From DASYHS01 sp035998295 (lineage in GTDB: Bacteria; Pseudomonadota; Alphaproteobacteria; Azospirillales; Azospirillaceae), in NCBI RefSeq assembly GCF_035998295.1, contig NZ_DASYHS010000070.1:79671-143670 (forward strand): a stretch of DNA of 64,000 bases, in the 5' to 3' direction. The notes beneath the pieces are model-generated. The model saw nothing but the letters and a program-made list of their open reading frames with translations. It ran no database searches and had not been told where the DNA came from. Below are positions 18,992 to 26,973 of the stretch, in pieces (position 1 is the first letter of the stretch; each line of letters starts with the position of its first letter). The position numbers and the translations under genes are program-made.

Positions 18992-19234
18992 ATGCGAGCG
19001 CACAATCCCTTCACCGAGCATCCCGGTACGGTGGGCGAGACCTACGTGGAGCATATGGGCGTCGCGTTCTCGTTCGCGGCGCGCATGATGCTCGGCGCGC
19101 TCGCCTGTTTCGTGCACGGCATCTTCCCGTTCCTGTGCGTGCGCACCGGCAGCCGCACCGTCACCCAGCTGCACGAGCGCATGGTCACCCATCGGGAGCG
19201 GCACCGGCGTCCGGCCCCGCTCCCGGCGGAATGA
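18992..19234 (+). CDS. Small membrane-associated protein, DUF6356-like
   Basis: An 80-residue protein with one hydrophobic central segment (about residues 23-50) rich in Phe and Leu, flanked by HPGTVGETYVEHMGVAF and a basic C-terminal tail (GSRTVTQLHERMVTHRERHRR). This pattern matches DUF6356 proteins, known from many alphaproteobacteria and without assigned function. GAAGGACGG precedes the ATG at 18992. It is convergent with eno and only 12 bases from its end. Confidence 0.68.
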   Translation: MRAHNPFTEHPGTVGETYVEHMGVAFSFAARMMLGALACFVHGIFPFLCVRTGSRTVTQLHERMVTHRERHRRPAPLPAE

Positions 19235-19246
19235 ACGGCTGCCGGC

Positions 19247-20524
19247 TCAGCCGCGCAGGATCGAGCGGCCGGCGTAGCGCGCGGCGCTGCCGAGCTGCTC
19301 CTCGATCCGGATGAGCTGGTTGTATTTCGCGAGGCGGTCGGACCGCGACAGGGAGCCGGTCTTGATCTGCCCGCAATTCGTGGCGACCGCGAGATCGGCT
19401 ATCGTCGCATCCTCCGTCTCGCCGGACCGATGGGACATTACGGCCGTGTAGCCGGCCTTGTGGGCCATCTCGACGGCCTGCAGCGTCTCGGTCAGGGTGC
19501 CGATCTGGTTGACCTTCACGAGGATCGAGTTGCCGACCCCGCGACGGATGCCGTCGGCAAGCCGGCCCGGGTTGGTCACGAACAGGTCGTCACCGACGAG
19601 CTGCACCCGCGATCCGATCGCGTCGGTCAGGGCTTTCCAGCCCTCCCAATCATCCTCTGACATGCCGTCCTCGATCGAGACGATCGGATAGCGGCCGACG
19701 AGATCGCTCCAGTACGCGACCATGCCGCCGGCATCCAGCGTCTTGCCCTCGCCTGCGAGATGGTAGCGGCCATTGTCGTGGAACTCGGTCGAGGCGGCGT
19801 CGAGCGCCAGCATCACGTCCTCGCCGGGCCGGTAGCCCGCCGCTTCGATCGCCTTCATGACGAAGCCGAGCGCCTCGTCCGTCGAGGCGAGGTTCGGCGC
19901 GAAGCCGCCCTCGTCGCCGACATTGGTGTTGTGGCCGGCGTCCTTGAGCTGCCGCTTGAGCGCGTGGAAGATCTCGGCCCCCATGCGGATCGCCTCGGCG
20001 CCGCTCTCGGCGGCGACCGGCATGACCATGAACTCCTGGATGTCGATGGGGTTGTCGGCATGAGCGCCGCCGTTGATGATGTTCATCATCGGCACCGGAA
20101 GGACGCTGGCCAGCGCGCCGCCGAGATAGCGGTAGAGCGGCAGGTTCGCCTCTTCCGCGGCGGCCTTGGCGACGGCGAGGCTCACGCCCAGGATCGCGTT
20201 GGCGCCGAGCCGGGCCTTGTTGGTCGTCCCGTCCAGATCGATCATCAGCAGGTCGAGGGAGACCTGGTCGGAAGCCTCGAGCCCGGAAAGCGCGTCGAAG
20301 ATCTCGCCGTTCACCGACTCGACCGCGCGCAGCACGCCCTTGCCGCCGTAACGCCCCTTGTCGCCGTCGCGCAGCTCCACCGCCTCATGCGCGCCGGTGG
20401 AGGCGCCGGAGGGGACCGCCGCGCGGCCGAAAGCGCCGGATTCCAGCGTGACGTCGACCTCGACGGTCGGATTGCCACGGCTGTCGAGGATCTCGCGGGC
20501 CTGGATGTCGGTGATTGCGGACAT
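19247..20524 (-). CDS. eno: Enolase
   Basis: The 425-residue product is a full-length enolase: ITDIQAREILDSRGNPTVEVDV at the start, GASTGAHEAVELRDGD, NIINGGAHADNPIDIQEFMVMP, the catalytic Glu region DEGGFAPNL, metal ligands in SIEDGMSEDDW and GDDLFVTNP, and the catalytic Lys in LVKVNQIGTLTET followed by SHRSGETED. It interconverts 2-phosphoglycerate and phosphoenolpyruvate in the cytoplasm. A promoter lies 33 bases before the ATG. It stands near kdsA, which uses phosphoenolpyruvate. Confidence 0.98.
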   Translation of the reverse strand: MSAITDIQAREILDSRGNPTVEVDVTLESGAFGRAAVPSGASTGAHEAVELRDGDKGRYGGKGVLRAVESVNGEIFDALSGLEASDQVSLDLLMIDLDGTTNKARLGANAILGVSLAVAKAAAEEANLPLYRYLGGALASVLPVPMMNIINGGAHADNPIDIQEFMVMPVAAESGAEAIRMGAEIFHALKRQLKDAGHNTNVGDEGGFAPNLASTDEALGFVMKAIEAAGYRPGEDVMLALDAASTEFHDNGRYHLAGEGKTLDAGGMVAYWSDLVGRYPIVSIEDGMSEDDWEGWKALTDAIGSRVQLVGDDLFVTNPGRLADGIRRGVGNSILVKVNQIGTLTETLQAVEMAHKAGYTAVMSHRSGETEDATIADLAVATNCGQIKTGSLSRSDRLAKYNQLIRIEEQLGSAARYAGRSILRG

Positions 20525-20556
20525 TCTGTGTTCCCCGGTTTTGCGTCGTTCCGGGT

Positions 20557-20585
20557 GTCATAGCGAGGCGGCACTGGCAAGGCAA
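20557..20585 (-). promoter_or_regulatory. eno promoter
   Basis: On the minus strand TTGCCT (20580-20585), a 17-base spacer and TATGAC (20557-20562) make a good sigma-70-type promoter between the DinB gene and eno. GGGGAA then precedes the eno ATG. Confidence 0.6.
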
Positions 20586-20620
20586 GGCGCGAAGCCGGCG
20601 CCGCCGCCCCCCTTTGCGGG

Positions 20621-21157
20621 CTAGCCGTCCGGATGATCCCAGCCGAGCGCCGCGAGGTCGGCTGCCCGCCGGGCCGCGTCCTCGCGCAGGAGGAACTCGT
20701 CGAGCTGGGGCGGCGGCACCGGGGTGCCCGAAAGCATCGCGTGGACTTGGCCGCGGTGATGGATCTGGTGGACGAACAGGTGCATGAGCACCGCGCCGGC
20801 CCGTTCGACGCTGCGCCGGCCGTCGGCCCGCGCGAGCGTCACCTCGGCCTCGATCCCCGCCTCGTCGAGCGCGTCGCAGAAGGCGATCAGCCGCCGGTCG
20901 CTCACACGCTGCGCTTCGGCGAGGGCCGTGAAGTCCGGGAGCTCCGCCGCCGCGGTCCGGCGCCCTTCCAGGGCATCGAGGTAGAACCGGTCCACGCCCA
21001 GGATGTGGTCCAGGGTCAGCCTGATCGACGGGAAGAAGCCCGTCCGGGGGGCGGCCAGCGCGTCGGCCGACAGGCGCCCGCACGCCTCCAGCAGCCGATG
21101 GTTCGACCAGGCATTGTTGCGGGCGAACGCCCGCATCATCGCCGCCGATGCCGTCAT
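20621..21157 (-). CDS. DinB-fold metal-dependent protein
   Basis: The 178-residue product has the DinB/YfiT four-helix plan. It starts with ARNNAWSNHRLLEACGRL, then the first metal His in LTLDHILGVDRFYLDAL (about residue 51), and the HxxxH pair in FVHQIHHRGQVHAML (about 130-134). Such proteins bind a divalent metal. Some are thiol-transferases acting with mycothiol or glutathione, and many are uncharacterised. The ATG at 21157 overlaps the kdsA stop codon (ATGA), so it is cotranslated with kdsA. No functional link to Kdo synthesis is evident. Confidence 0.87.
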   Translation of the reverse strand: MTASAAMMRAFARNNAWSNHRLLEACGRLSADALAAPRTGFFPSIRLTLDHILGVDRFYLDALEGRRTAAAELPDFTALAEAQRVSDRRLIAFCDALDEAGIEAEVTLARADGRRSVERAGAVLMHLFVHQIHHRGQVHAMLSGTPVPPPQLDEFLLREDAARRAADLAALGWDHPDG

Positions 21158-21996
21158 GCGCCGACGGGCCGCGCCTTGGCGATGCGGTCGAACGCGACCA
21201 GCGTCTCCAGGATCGACGGCAGGTCGCGCAGCGGCACCATGTTCGGCCCGTCCGACGGAGCCCGGTCGGGGTCCTGGTGGGTCTCCATGAACACGGCCGC
21301 CACGCCGATCGCCACGGCGGCGCGCGCCAGCACCGGGACGAACTCGCGCTGCCCGCCGCTGCTGCCGCCGAGCCCGCCGGGCTGCTGCACGGAGTGCGTG
21401 GCGTCGAAGACGACGGGATGACCGGTCTGCGCCATGATCGGCAGCGACCGCATGTCCGAGACGAGCGTGTTGTAGCCGAAGCTGGCGCCCCGCTCGCACA
21501 GCAGGACCTTGCCGTTGCCGGTGGAGGTCAGCTTGGCGGCGACGTTCTTCATGTCCCAGGGTGCCAGGAACTGGCCCTTCTTGACGTTCACGGCCCGGCC
21601 GGTCCGGCCGGCCGCAAGCAGCAGGTCGGTCTGGCGGCACAGGAAGGCCGGGATCTGCAGCACGTCGACCGCCTCGGCGACCGGGCCGCACTGCTCGGCC
21701 TCGTGCACGTCGGTCAGGACGGGGACGCCGTGCGTCTCGCGTACCTCGGCGAGGATGGCGAGCCCCTTCTCCATGCCGATGCCGCGCGCGGCATCACCCG
21801 AGGTCCGGTTCGCCTTGTCGAAGGACGACTTGTAGATCAATCCGATGCCGAGCGGCCGGGTGATCTCGACCAGCGCCCGGCACGTCTCCAGGGCGTGCTG
21901 CCGGCTCTCGATCGCGCAGGGCCCCGCGATCAGCGTGAGCGGACGGTCGTTGGCGAGCGTGAGAGGACCGATCTCGACGGGTATGGGCGTGGTCAT
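21154..21996 (-). CDS. kdsA: 3-deoxy-D-manno-octulosonate 8-phosphate synthase
   Basis: The 280-residue enzyme condenses phosphoenolpyruvate with arabinose 5-phosphate to give Kdo-8-phosphate for lipopolysaccharide. Signatures are AGPCAIESR, YKSSFDKANRTS, LTDVHE, IPAFLCRQTDLL, NVKKGQFLAPWDMKNV and FDATHSVQQPGG. The Cys in AGPC (residue 27) marks the metal-dependent class, unlike the E. coli enzyme, which has Asn there. It lies 13 bases after pyrG and overlaps the DinB gene by 4 bases. Confidence 0.97.
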   Translation of the reverse strand: MTTPIPVEIGPLTLANDRPLTLIAGPCAIESRQHALETCRALVEITRPLGIGLIYKSSFDKANRTSGDAARGIGMEKGLAILAEVRETHGVPVLTDVHEAEQCGPVAEAVDVLQIPAFLCRQTDLLLAAGRTGRAVNVKKGQFLAPWDMKNVAAKLTSTGNGKVLLCERGASFGYNTLVSDMRSLPIMAQTGHPVVFDATHSVQQPGGLGGSSGGQREFVPVLARAAVAIGVAAVFMETHQDPDRAPSDGPNMVPLRDLPSILETLVAFDRIAKARPVGA

Positions 21997-22009
21997 GGGT
22001 GCCTCTGCG

Positions 22010-23638
22010 TCACACCAGCCGCGACTGCTCGATCGCGGCGCGGATGAAGTCGGTGAAGAGTGGATGCGGCGAGAACGGCTTGCTCTTCAGCTCCGGATGG
22101 AACTGGACGCCGATGAACCACGGATGGTCCGGCAGCTCGACGATCTCGGGCAGCTCGCCGTCGGGCGACAGGCCGGAGAAGCGCAGGCCCGCGGCCTCGA
22201 GCTGGCCCTTGAAGTTGATGTTCACCTCGTAGCGGTGGCGGTGCCGCTCGCTGATGGCCTCCGATCCGTAGATCCGGCGCACGCGGCTGCCCGCCATGAG
22301 TTGGCAGGCATAGGCGCCGAGCCGCATGGTGCCGCCCAGGTCGCCTTCCACCGACCGCTGCTCGAGCGTGTTGCCGCGGACCCACTCCGTCATCAGGCCG
22401 ACGACCGGCTCCTGGTTCCGGCCGAACTCCGACGAGCCGGCGTTCGGGATGTCGGCCATGTTCCGCGCGGCCTCGATCACCGCCATCTGCATGCCGAAGC
22501 AGATGCCGAAATAGGGCACCTTGTGCTCGCGGGCGAACTGCACCGCCCGGATCTTGCCTTCCGAGCCGCGCTCGCCGAACCCGCCGGGCACCAGGATGCC
22601 GTGGACGCCGTCCAGATGATGGACCGCGTCCTCCGATTCGAAGATCTCGGCGTCGATCCAGTCGAGATTAACCTTCACGTTGTTGGCGACGCCGCCGTGG
22701 ACCAGCGCCTCGCCGAGGGATTTGTAGCTGTCGAGCAGGCTCGTGTACTTGCCGACGACGGCGATCGTCACCTCGCCTTCCGGCTGGCGGACGCGATGCA
22801 CGATCTCGCGCCACATCGACAGGTCGGGCGCGCCGTCCGTCGGGAAACCGAAATACTTCAGCACCTGAACGTCGAAGCCCTGCTCATGGTAGCTGATCGG
22901 CACCTGATAGATGGTGTCGACGTCGAGCGCCGCGATCACGCGCTCCTGCGCGACGTTGCAGAACAGGGCGATCTTGCGCCGCTCGTTGTCCGGGATCGGA
23001 CGGTCGCTGCGGCACAGCAGGATCGCGGGCTGGATGCCGACGGACAGCAACTCCTTGACCGAGTGCTGCGTCGGCTTCGTCTTCAGCTCGCCCGCCGACG
23101 GGATGTAGGGCAGCAGGGTCAGGTGGATGAACAGCGCGCGTTCCTGTCCGACCTCGTTGCCGAACTGCCGGATCGCCTCGAGGAAGGGCAGGCTCTCGAT
23201 GTCGCCGACGGTCCCCCCGATCTCGCACAGGATGAAGTCCTCGTCCGTGACGTCGGCGCGGATGAACTCCTTGATCGCATCGGTCACGTGCGGAATGACC
23301 TGGACGGTCGCCCCGAGATAGTCGCCGCGGCGTTCCTTGGCGATGACGTTCGAGTAGATCCGCCCGGTCGTGACGTTGTCGCTCTTGCGTGCGGAGACGC
23401 CCGTGAACCGCTCGTAGTGGCCGAGGTCGAGATCGGTCTCGGCGCCGTCGTCGGTGACGTAGACCTCGCCGTGCTGGTACGGGCTCATCGTGCCGGGATC
23501 GACGTTCAGGTAGGGGTCGAGCTTGCGGAGCCGGACCTTGTACCCGCGCGCCTGCAGCGTAGCACCCAGGGCGGCGGCGGCCAGGCCCTTGCCCAAGGAT
23601 GAGACCACGCCGCCGGTGATGAAAATATAGCGCGTCAT
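22010..23638 (-). CDS. pyrG: CTP synthase
   Basis: A 542-residue protein of normal length, converting UTP to CTP with glutamine. The N-terminal synthetase domain (1-265) begins MTRYIFITGGVVSSLGKGLAAAALGA with KLDPYLNVDPGTMSP and GETDLDLGHYERF-type motifs. The C-terminal class I glutaminase has the nucleophile Cys in GICFGMQ (about residue 380; most relatives have GICLGMQ) and GVQFHPE near the end. It is followed by kdsA and DinB, probably as one operon; the CTP supply serves CMP-Kdo formation as well as lipids and RNA. Confidence 0.98.
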   Translation of the reverse strand: MTRYIFITGGVVSSLGKGLAAAALGATLQARGYKVRLRKLDPYLNVDPGTMSPYQHGEVYVTDDGAETDLDLGHYERFTGVSARKSDNVTTGRIYSNVIAKERRGDYLGATVQVIPHVTDAIKEFIRADVTDEDFILCEIGGTVGDIESLPFLEAIRQFGNEVGQERALFIHLTLLPYIPSAGELKTKPTQHSVKELLSVGIQPAILLCRSDRPIPDNERRKIALFCNVAQERVIAALDVDTIYQVPISYHEQGFDVQVLKYFGFPTDGAPDLSMWREIVHRVRQPEGEVTIAVVGKYTSLLDSYKSLGEALVHGGVANNVKVNLDWIDAEIFESEDAVHHLDGVHGILVPGGFGERGSEGKIRAVQFAREHKVPYFGICFGMQMAVIEAARNMADIPNAGSSEFGRNQEPVVGLMTEWVRGNTLEQRSVEGDLGGTMRLGAYACQLMAGSRVRRIYGSEAISERHRHRYEVNINFKGQLEAAGLRFSGLSPDGELPEIVELPDHPWFIGVQFHPELKSKPFSPHPLFTDFIRAAIEQSRLV

Positions 23639-23676
23639 TTCGCGAATCCGTTCCTGGAGCCGAATACCGAACCCTA

Positions 23677-23709
23677 CAAAAAGAGAAGAGGCGGCTTTAC
23701 TGCCGCCTC
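23677..23709 (-). terminator. Intrinsic terminator downstream of secG
   Basis: On the minus strand GAGGCGGC and GCCGCCTC form an 8-bp stem (23688-23695 and 23702-23709) followed by TTCTC and a T run (23677-23682). It separates the secG transcript from pyrG, so pyrG must have its own promoter in 23639-23676. Confidence 0.8.
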
Positions 23710-23755
23710 GAAACCTTGTCCGCCGCTGGCGAGGGCTCCCGCACCGGGAGTCCCG

Positions 23756-24073
23756 TCACTCCCCGAGGGGTGCGGCGGGTGCCGCGGGTGCCGCCGGCAC
23801 CGTCTGCTCCATGGTGGGCAGCTGGTCGACGATCGAGCGCGGCCGGCTCTGCCCGCTGGCGAGGATCGCGAGCCCGATGCTCGTCAGCATGAAGCAGCCG
23901 GCGAGAACCGCGGTCGCCCGGGTGAGCAGGTTCGCAGTGCCGCGCGTCGTCATCATGCCGCCCATGGAGCCGCCGCCGATGCCGAGCCCACCGCCCTCCG
24001 ACTTCTGGACGAGGACGACGCCGATCAGGCCGATCGCCAGCAGGAGGTGAATGACGAGAATCACCGCTACCAT
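23756..24073 (-). CDS. secG: Preprotein translocase subunit SecG
   Basis: This 105-residue protein has two membrane helices (about residues 1-22 and 50-72) with the conserved VLVQKSEGGGLG loop between them, then a Pro/Ala-rich cytoplasmic tail. SecG joins SecY and SecE in the inner-membrane protein channel. The ATG at 24073 is preceded by GGGAAG; a TTG at 24088 is also open but less likely. The alternating Gly and Ser in the loop is usual for alphaproteobacterial SecG. It lies 93 bases after tpiA. Confidence 0.93.
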   Translation of the reverse strand: MVAVILVIHLLLAIGLIGVVLVQKSEGGGLGIGGGSMGGMMTTRGTANLLTRATAVLAGCFMLTSIGLAILASGQSRPRSIVDQLPTMEQTVPAAPAAPAAPLGE

Positions 24074-24166
24074 GATGCCACTTCCCAAAAACCGATGGGC
24101 GCGCCGCAGTCGTCATGATCGGCGGCGCGCCCTGCCCCGTTATGTACTCAGTACGGCCGTGCGATG

Positions 24167-24919
24167 CTAGCGGCAAGTTTCCGCGATTGCCCAGAAATCG
24201 TCCGCCACGAGGCTGGCGCCGCCGACCAGCGCGCCGTCGACGTCGCCGATCGCCATCAGTTCGCCGGCGTTCGACGGCTTCACCGAACCGCCGTACAGGA
24301 TGCGCATCTCCCCGGGCGAGGCGACCTTTCCCTCGAGCTCCCGCCGGATATGGGCATGCATGCCCGCCACGTCGGCGGCCGTCGCGGTGAGGCCGGTGCC
24401 GATGGCCCAGACCGGCTCGTAGGCGATCACGGTGTTGGCGCCGTCGGCCCCCTCGGGAAGGGACCCGCCGACCTGCCGGGCCACGATCTCCTCCGCGCGC
24501 CCGGCGTCGCGTTCCTCCCGCGTCTCGCCGACGCAGACGATCGCAACCAGCCCGGCGCGGTGCGCGGCCTCGGCCTTGGCGCGCACGACCGCGTCCGACT
24601 CGCGGTGGTCCTGCCGGCGCTCCGAATGCCCCACGATCACGTGGCCGGCGCCGGCGTCCGCCAGCATCTCGGCCGAGACGTCGCCGGTATGGGCTCCCTT
24701 CTCCTTCGCATGGCAGTCCTGGCCGCCGACCAGCAGCGGGCTGCCGGCCGCGAGCCCGGCGACCGTCCGAACCAGCGTCGCGGGCGGGCAGATCAGCATG
24801 TCGAAGCCGACCGGGCCGGCCGACGCGAGACGGTCCGCCAGCGTCTTCGCGAGCGTCGTCCCTTCGCCGAAGAGGCCGTTCATCTTCCAGTTCCCCGCAA
24901 TCAGCTTCCGCCGGGCCAT
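24167..24919 (-). CDS. tpiA: Triosephosphate isomerase
   Basis: The 250-residue enzyme interconverts dihydroxyacetone phosphate and glyceraldehyde 3-phosphate. All catalytic parts are present: Lys in GNWKMN (residue 12), His in VIVGHSERR (about 96), Glu in AYEPVWAIGTG (about 167), the phosphate-gripping loop that follows, and ILYGGSVKPSN and DGALVGGASL at the end. It is transcribed leftward from a divergent gap shared with the ppiD-type gene. Confidence 0.97.
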   Translation of the reverse strand: MARRKLIAGNWKMNGLFGEGTTLAKTLADRLASAGPVGFDMLICPPATLVRTVAGLAAGSPLLVGGQDCHAKEKGAHTGDVSAEMLADAGAGHVIVGHSERRQDHRESDAVVRAKAEAAHRAGLVAIVCVGETREERDAGRAEEIVARQVGGSLPEGADGANTVIAYEPVWAIGTGLTATAADVAGMHAHIRRELEGKVASPGEMRILYGGSVKPSNAGELMAIGDVDGALVGGASLVADDFWAIAETCR

Positions 24920-24994
24920 GTTCGTCTCTCTCCATCGTCATCGGGGTCGGTCCCGACGTGTTTAGCAACTCGGCGGCGAAGGGGAAATGCATTG

Positions 24995-25023
24995 TTGCCG
25001 CCGATCCAGGGTACCCATATCAT
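24995..25023 (+). promoter_or_regulatory. Promoter for the ppiD-trpE transcript
   Basis: TTGCCG (24995-25000), a 17-base spacer and TATCAT (25018-25023) lie 66 bases before the ppiD-type ATG. It is the only good rightward promoter I see before trpE, which follows by 6 bases. Confidence 0.5.
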
Positions 25024-25089
25024 GCCGCGCCCTTCCCGGTCGGCCTCCTGCCTCCGGGTCTCCTGTCGTTTCGGAAAAGTACGCGTCAC

Positions 25090-26967
25090 ATGCTCCAAGC
25101 GTTGCGCAGCAAGGTCGGCTCCTGGGTCGTCAAGATCCTCTTCGTTCTCTTGATTCTCAGCTTCGCTGTCTGGGGCGTCGGCGACATCTTCCGGGAACAG
25201 GTCTCGACCGAGGTGGCGAGCGTCGGCGACCGGACCGTCACCACGACCGAACTCGACAGGGCCTTCCGGACGGAAATCGACCGGATGCGCCAGATGTTCC
25301 AGACCGACATCGACACGGAGGGCGCACGGCAGCTCGGCCTGCTGGACGCGGCGCTCGACCAGCTGATCTCGCGCCATCTCTATGCGCTGGAAGCCGACTC
25401 CCTGGGCCTCGCCCCCGGCGACGAGCTGCTGCTCCGGCAGATCAGGGAGGAGCCGGCGTTCCGCAACGCGCAGGGACAGTTCGACCCCGTTCTGTTCCGC
25501 CGCGTCCTGTCGTCGAACGCGCTGAGCGAGCAGGCCTATCTCCAGGCCGTCCGCTCGGACGTTCTGAACTCCCTGCTGCTCGAGGCGGTCGCCTCGGGCG
25601 CCACGGCTCCGCAGCCGCTGGTCGCCGACGTCTACCGCCACCAGGCGCAGCGCAGGACCGCCGACGTCCTGTTCCTGGCCAACGACGCGATGCCGGCGCC
25701 GCCGGAACCCGACGAGGAGACGATCGCCAAGTTCCACCAGGAGCGGGCCGTCCGCTTCACCGCGCCGGAGTATCGCGCCCTGACCATCGCCCGGATCGCG
25801 CCGGAAGACCTGATGGACGAGATCCCGGTCGCGGAGGAGGAGATCCAGGCCGCCTACGAGGAGCGCAGCGCCGCCTTCCGCACGCCCGAGCGCCGCGACG
25901 TCGAGCAGGTGCTGGTCCAGGACGAGGACACCGCCCGGCGCATCGCCGAGGCCGCGCGCGGCGGCGCGCCCATGGGCGATGCCGCGCAGGCCGAAGGCGC
26001 CGCCGTCCAGCCCCTGCCCGATCTCACGCGCGACGGCCTGCTGCCGGAAATGGCCGAGCCGATCTTCGCGGCCGGCGTCGGCGAAGTGTCCGATCCGGTG
26101 CAGAGCCCGCTGGGCTGGCATGTCTTCCGCGTCACCTCCGTCACTCCGGAGGTCGTACGCGGCCTGGACGAGGTTCGCGACGAGATCGCCGCCGACCTGA
26201 AGCGCGACCGCGCGGCCGACCGGGTGTTCGAAGTCGCCAACGAGCTCGACGACGTGCTTGCCGGCGGGGTGACGGTGCCGGAAGCGGCCGAGCAACTCGG
26301 CCTGCACGTGACGACGCTGCCCGCGGTCGATGCGGAGGGGCGCAACCCGCAGGGCGAGATGGTGGAGCAGCTTCCCGGACTCGATGTCGTCCTCGACCGC
26401 GCGTTCCGGCTCGGCGAGGGGGAGCAGAGCACGCTGATCGAGACCCGGGAGGGTTCCTATTTCGTCGCCCAGGTCGACGACGTGGTCCCGGCGGCCCTGC
26501 GGCCGCTGGAGCAGGTGCGCGACGAGGTGGTGGCGGCATGGCAGGCCGAGCAGCGGACCGCGGCAGCGGCAGCCCGCGCCGAGGAGCTTGCCGAAGCCCT
26601 GCGCGCCGGCGGCACCATCGAGGAGGTCGCGGCGTCCGCCGGGGCGGAATCGGCGACCGTCGGCCCGATCGACCGGAGCGGGAACGGCCGCGGGCGCATC
26701 CCCGAGGGCCTGGTCGACCGCCTGTTCGAGATGGCGCCGGGCGAGGTGGCGACGGCGGCGGGCCAGGGCGGCCAGGTGATCGTCCGCCTGGCCGAGGTCG
26801 AGGTACCCGACCCGGAGGCCGACGGGACGCGGGTGGCGGCGCTGGCGGAGCAGCTGGAACGCGCGGTCGCGTCCGACCTGCTGGCGCAGTACTCCGCGGC
26901 GCTCCGGTCCAGCCACGACGTCGAGGTGAACCGCGGCGTCATCGACCAGATGTACCGCCAGGACTGA
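25090..26967 (+). CDS. Membrane-anchored periplasmic peptidyl-prolyl isomerase (PpiD/SurA type)
   Basis: The 625-residue product has one N-terminal membrane helix (about residues 10-32, VVKILFVLLILSFAVWGVGDIF), an N-terminal SurA/PpiD chaperone domain, and a parvulin rotamase domain (about 215-365) recognisable from APEYRALTIARI to SPLGWHVFRVTSV. It acts in the periplasm on newly exported, mainly outer-membrane, proteins. The parvulin core looks weakly conserved, as in PpiD, where the chaperone role matters more than isomerase activity. ATG 25090 fits the membrane anchor. It is 6 bases before trpE. Confidence 0.88.
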   Translation: MLQALRSKVGSWVVKILFVLLILSFAVWGVGDIFREQVSTEVASVGDRTVTTTELDRAFRTEIDRMRQMFQTDIDTEGARQLGLLDAALDQLISRHLYALEADSLGLAPGDELLLRQIREEPAFRNAQGQFDPVLFRRVLSSNALSEQAYLQAVRSDVLNSLLLEAVASGATAPQPLVADVYRHQAQRRTADVLFLANDAMPAPPEPDEETIAKFHQERAVRFTAPEYRALTIARIAPEDLMDEIPVAEEEIQAAYEERSAAFRTPERRDVEQVLVQDEDTARRIAEAARGGAPMGDAAQAEGAAVQPLPDLTRDGLLPEMAEPIFAAGVGEVSDPVQSPLGWHVFRVTSVTPEVVRGLDEVRDEIAADLKRDRAADRVFEVANELDDVLAGGVTVPEAAEQLGLHVTTLPAVDAEGRNPQGEMVEQLPGLDVVLDRAFRLGEGEQSTLIETREGSYFVAQVDDVVPAALRPLEQVRDEVVAAWQAEQRTAAAAARAEELAEALRAGGTIEEVAASAGAESATVGPIDRSGNGRGRIPEGLVDRLFEMAPGEVATAAGQGGQVIVRLAEVEVPDPEADGTRVAALAEQLERAVASDLLAQYSAALRSSHDVEVNRGVIDQMYRQD

Positions 26968-26973
26968 TCCGCG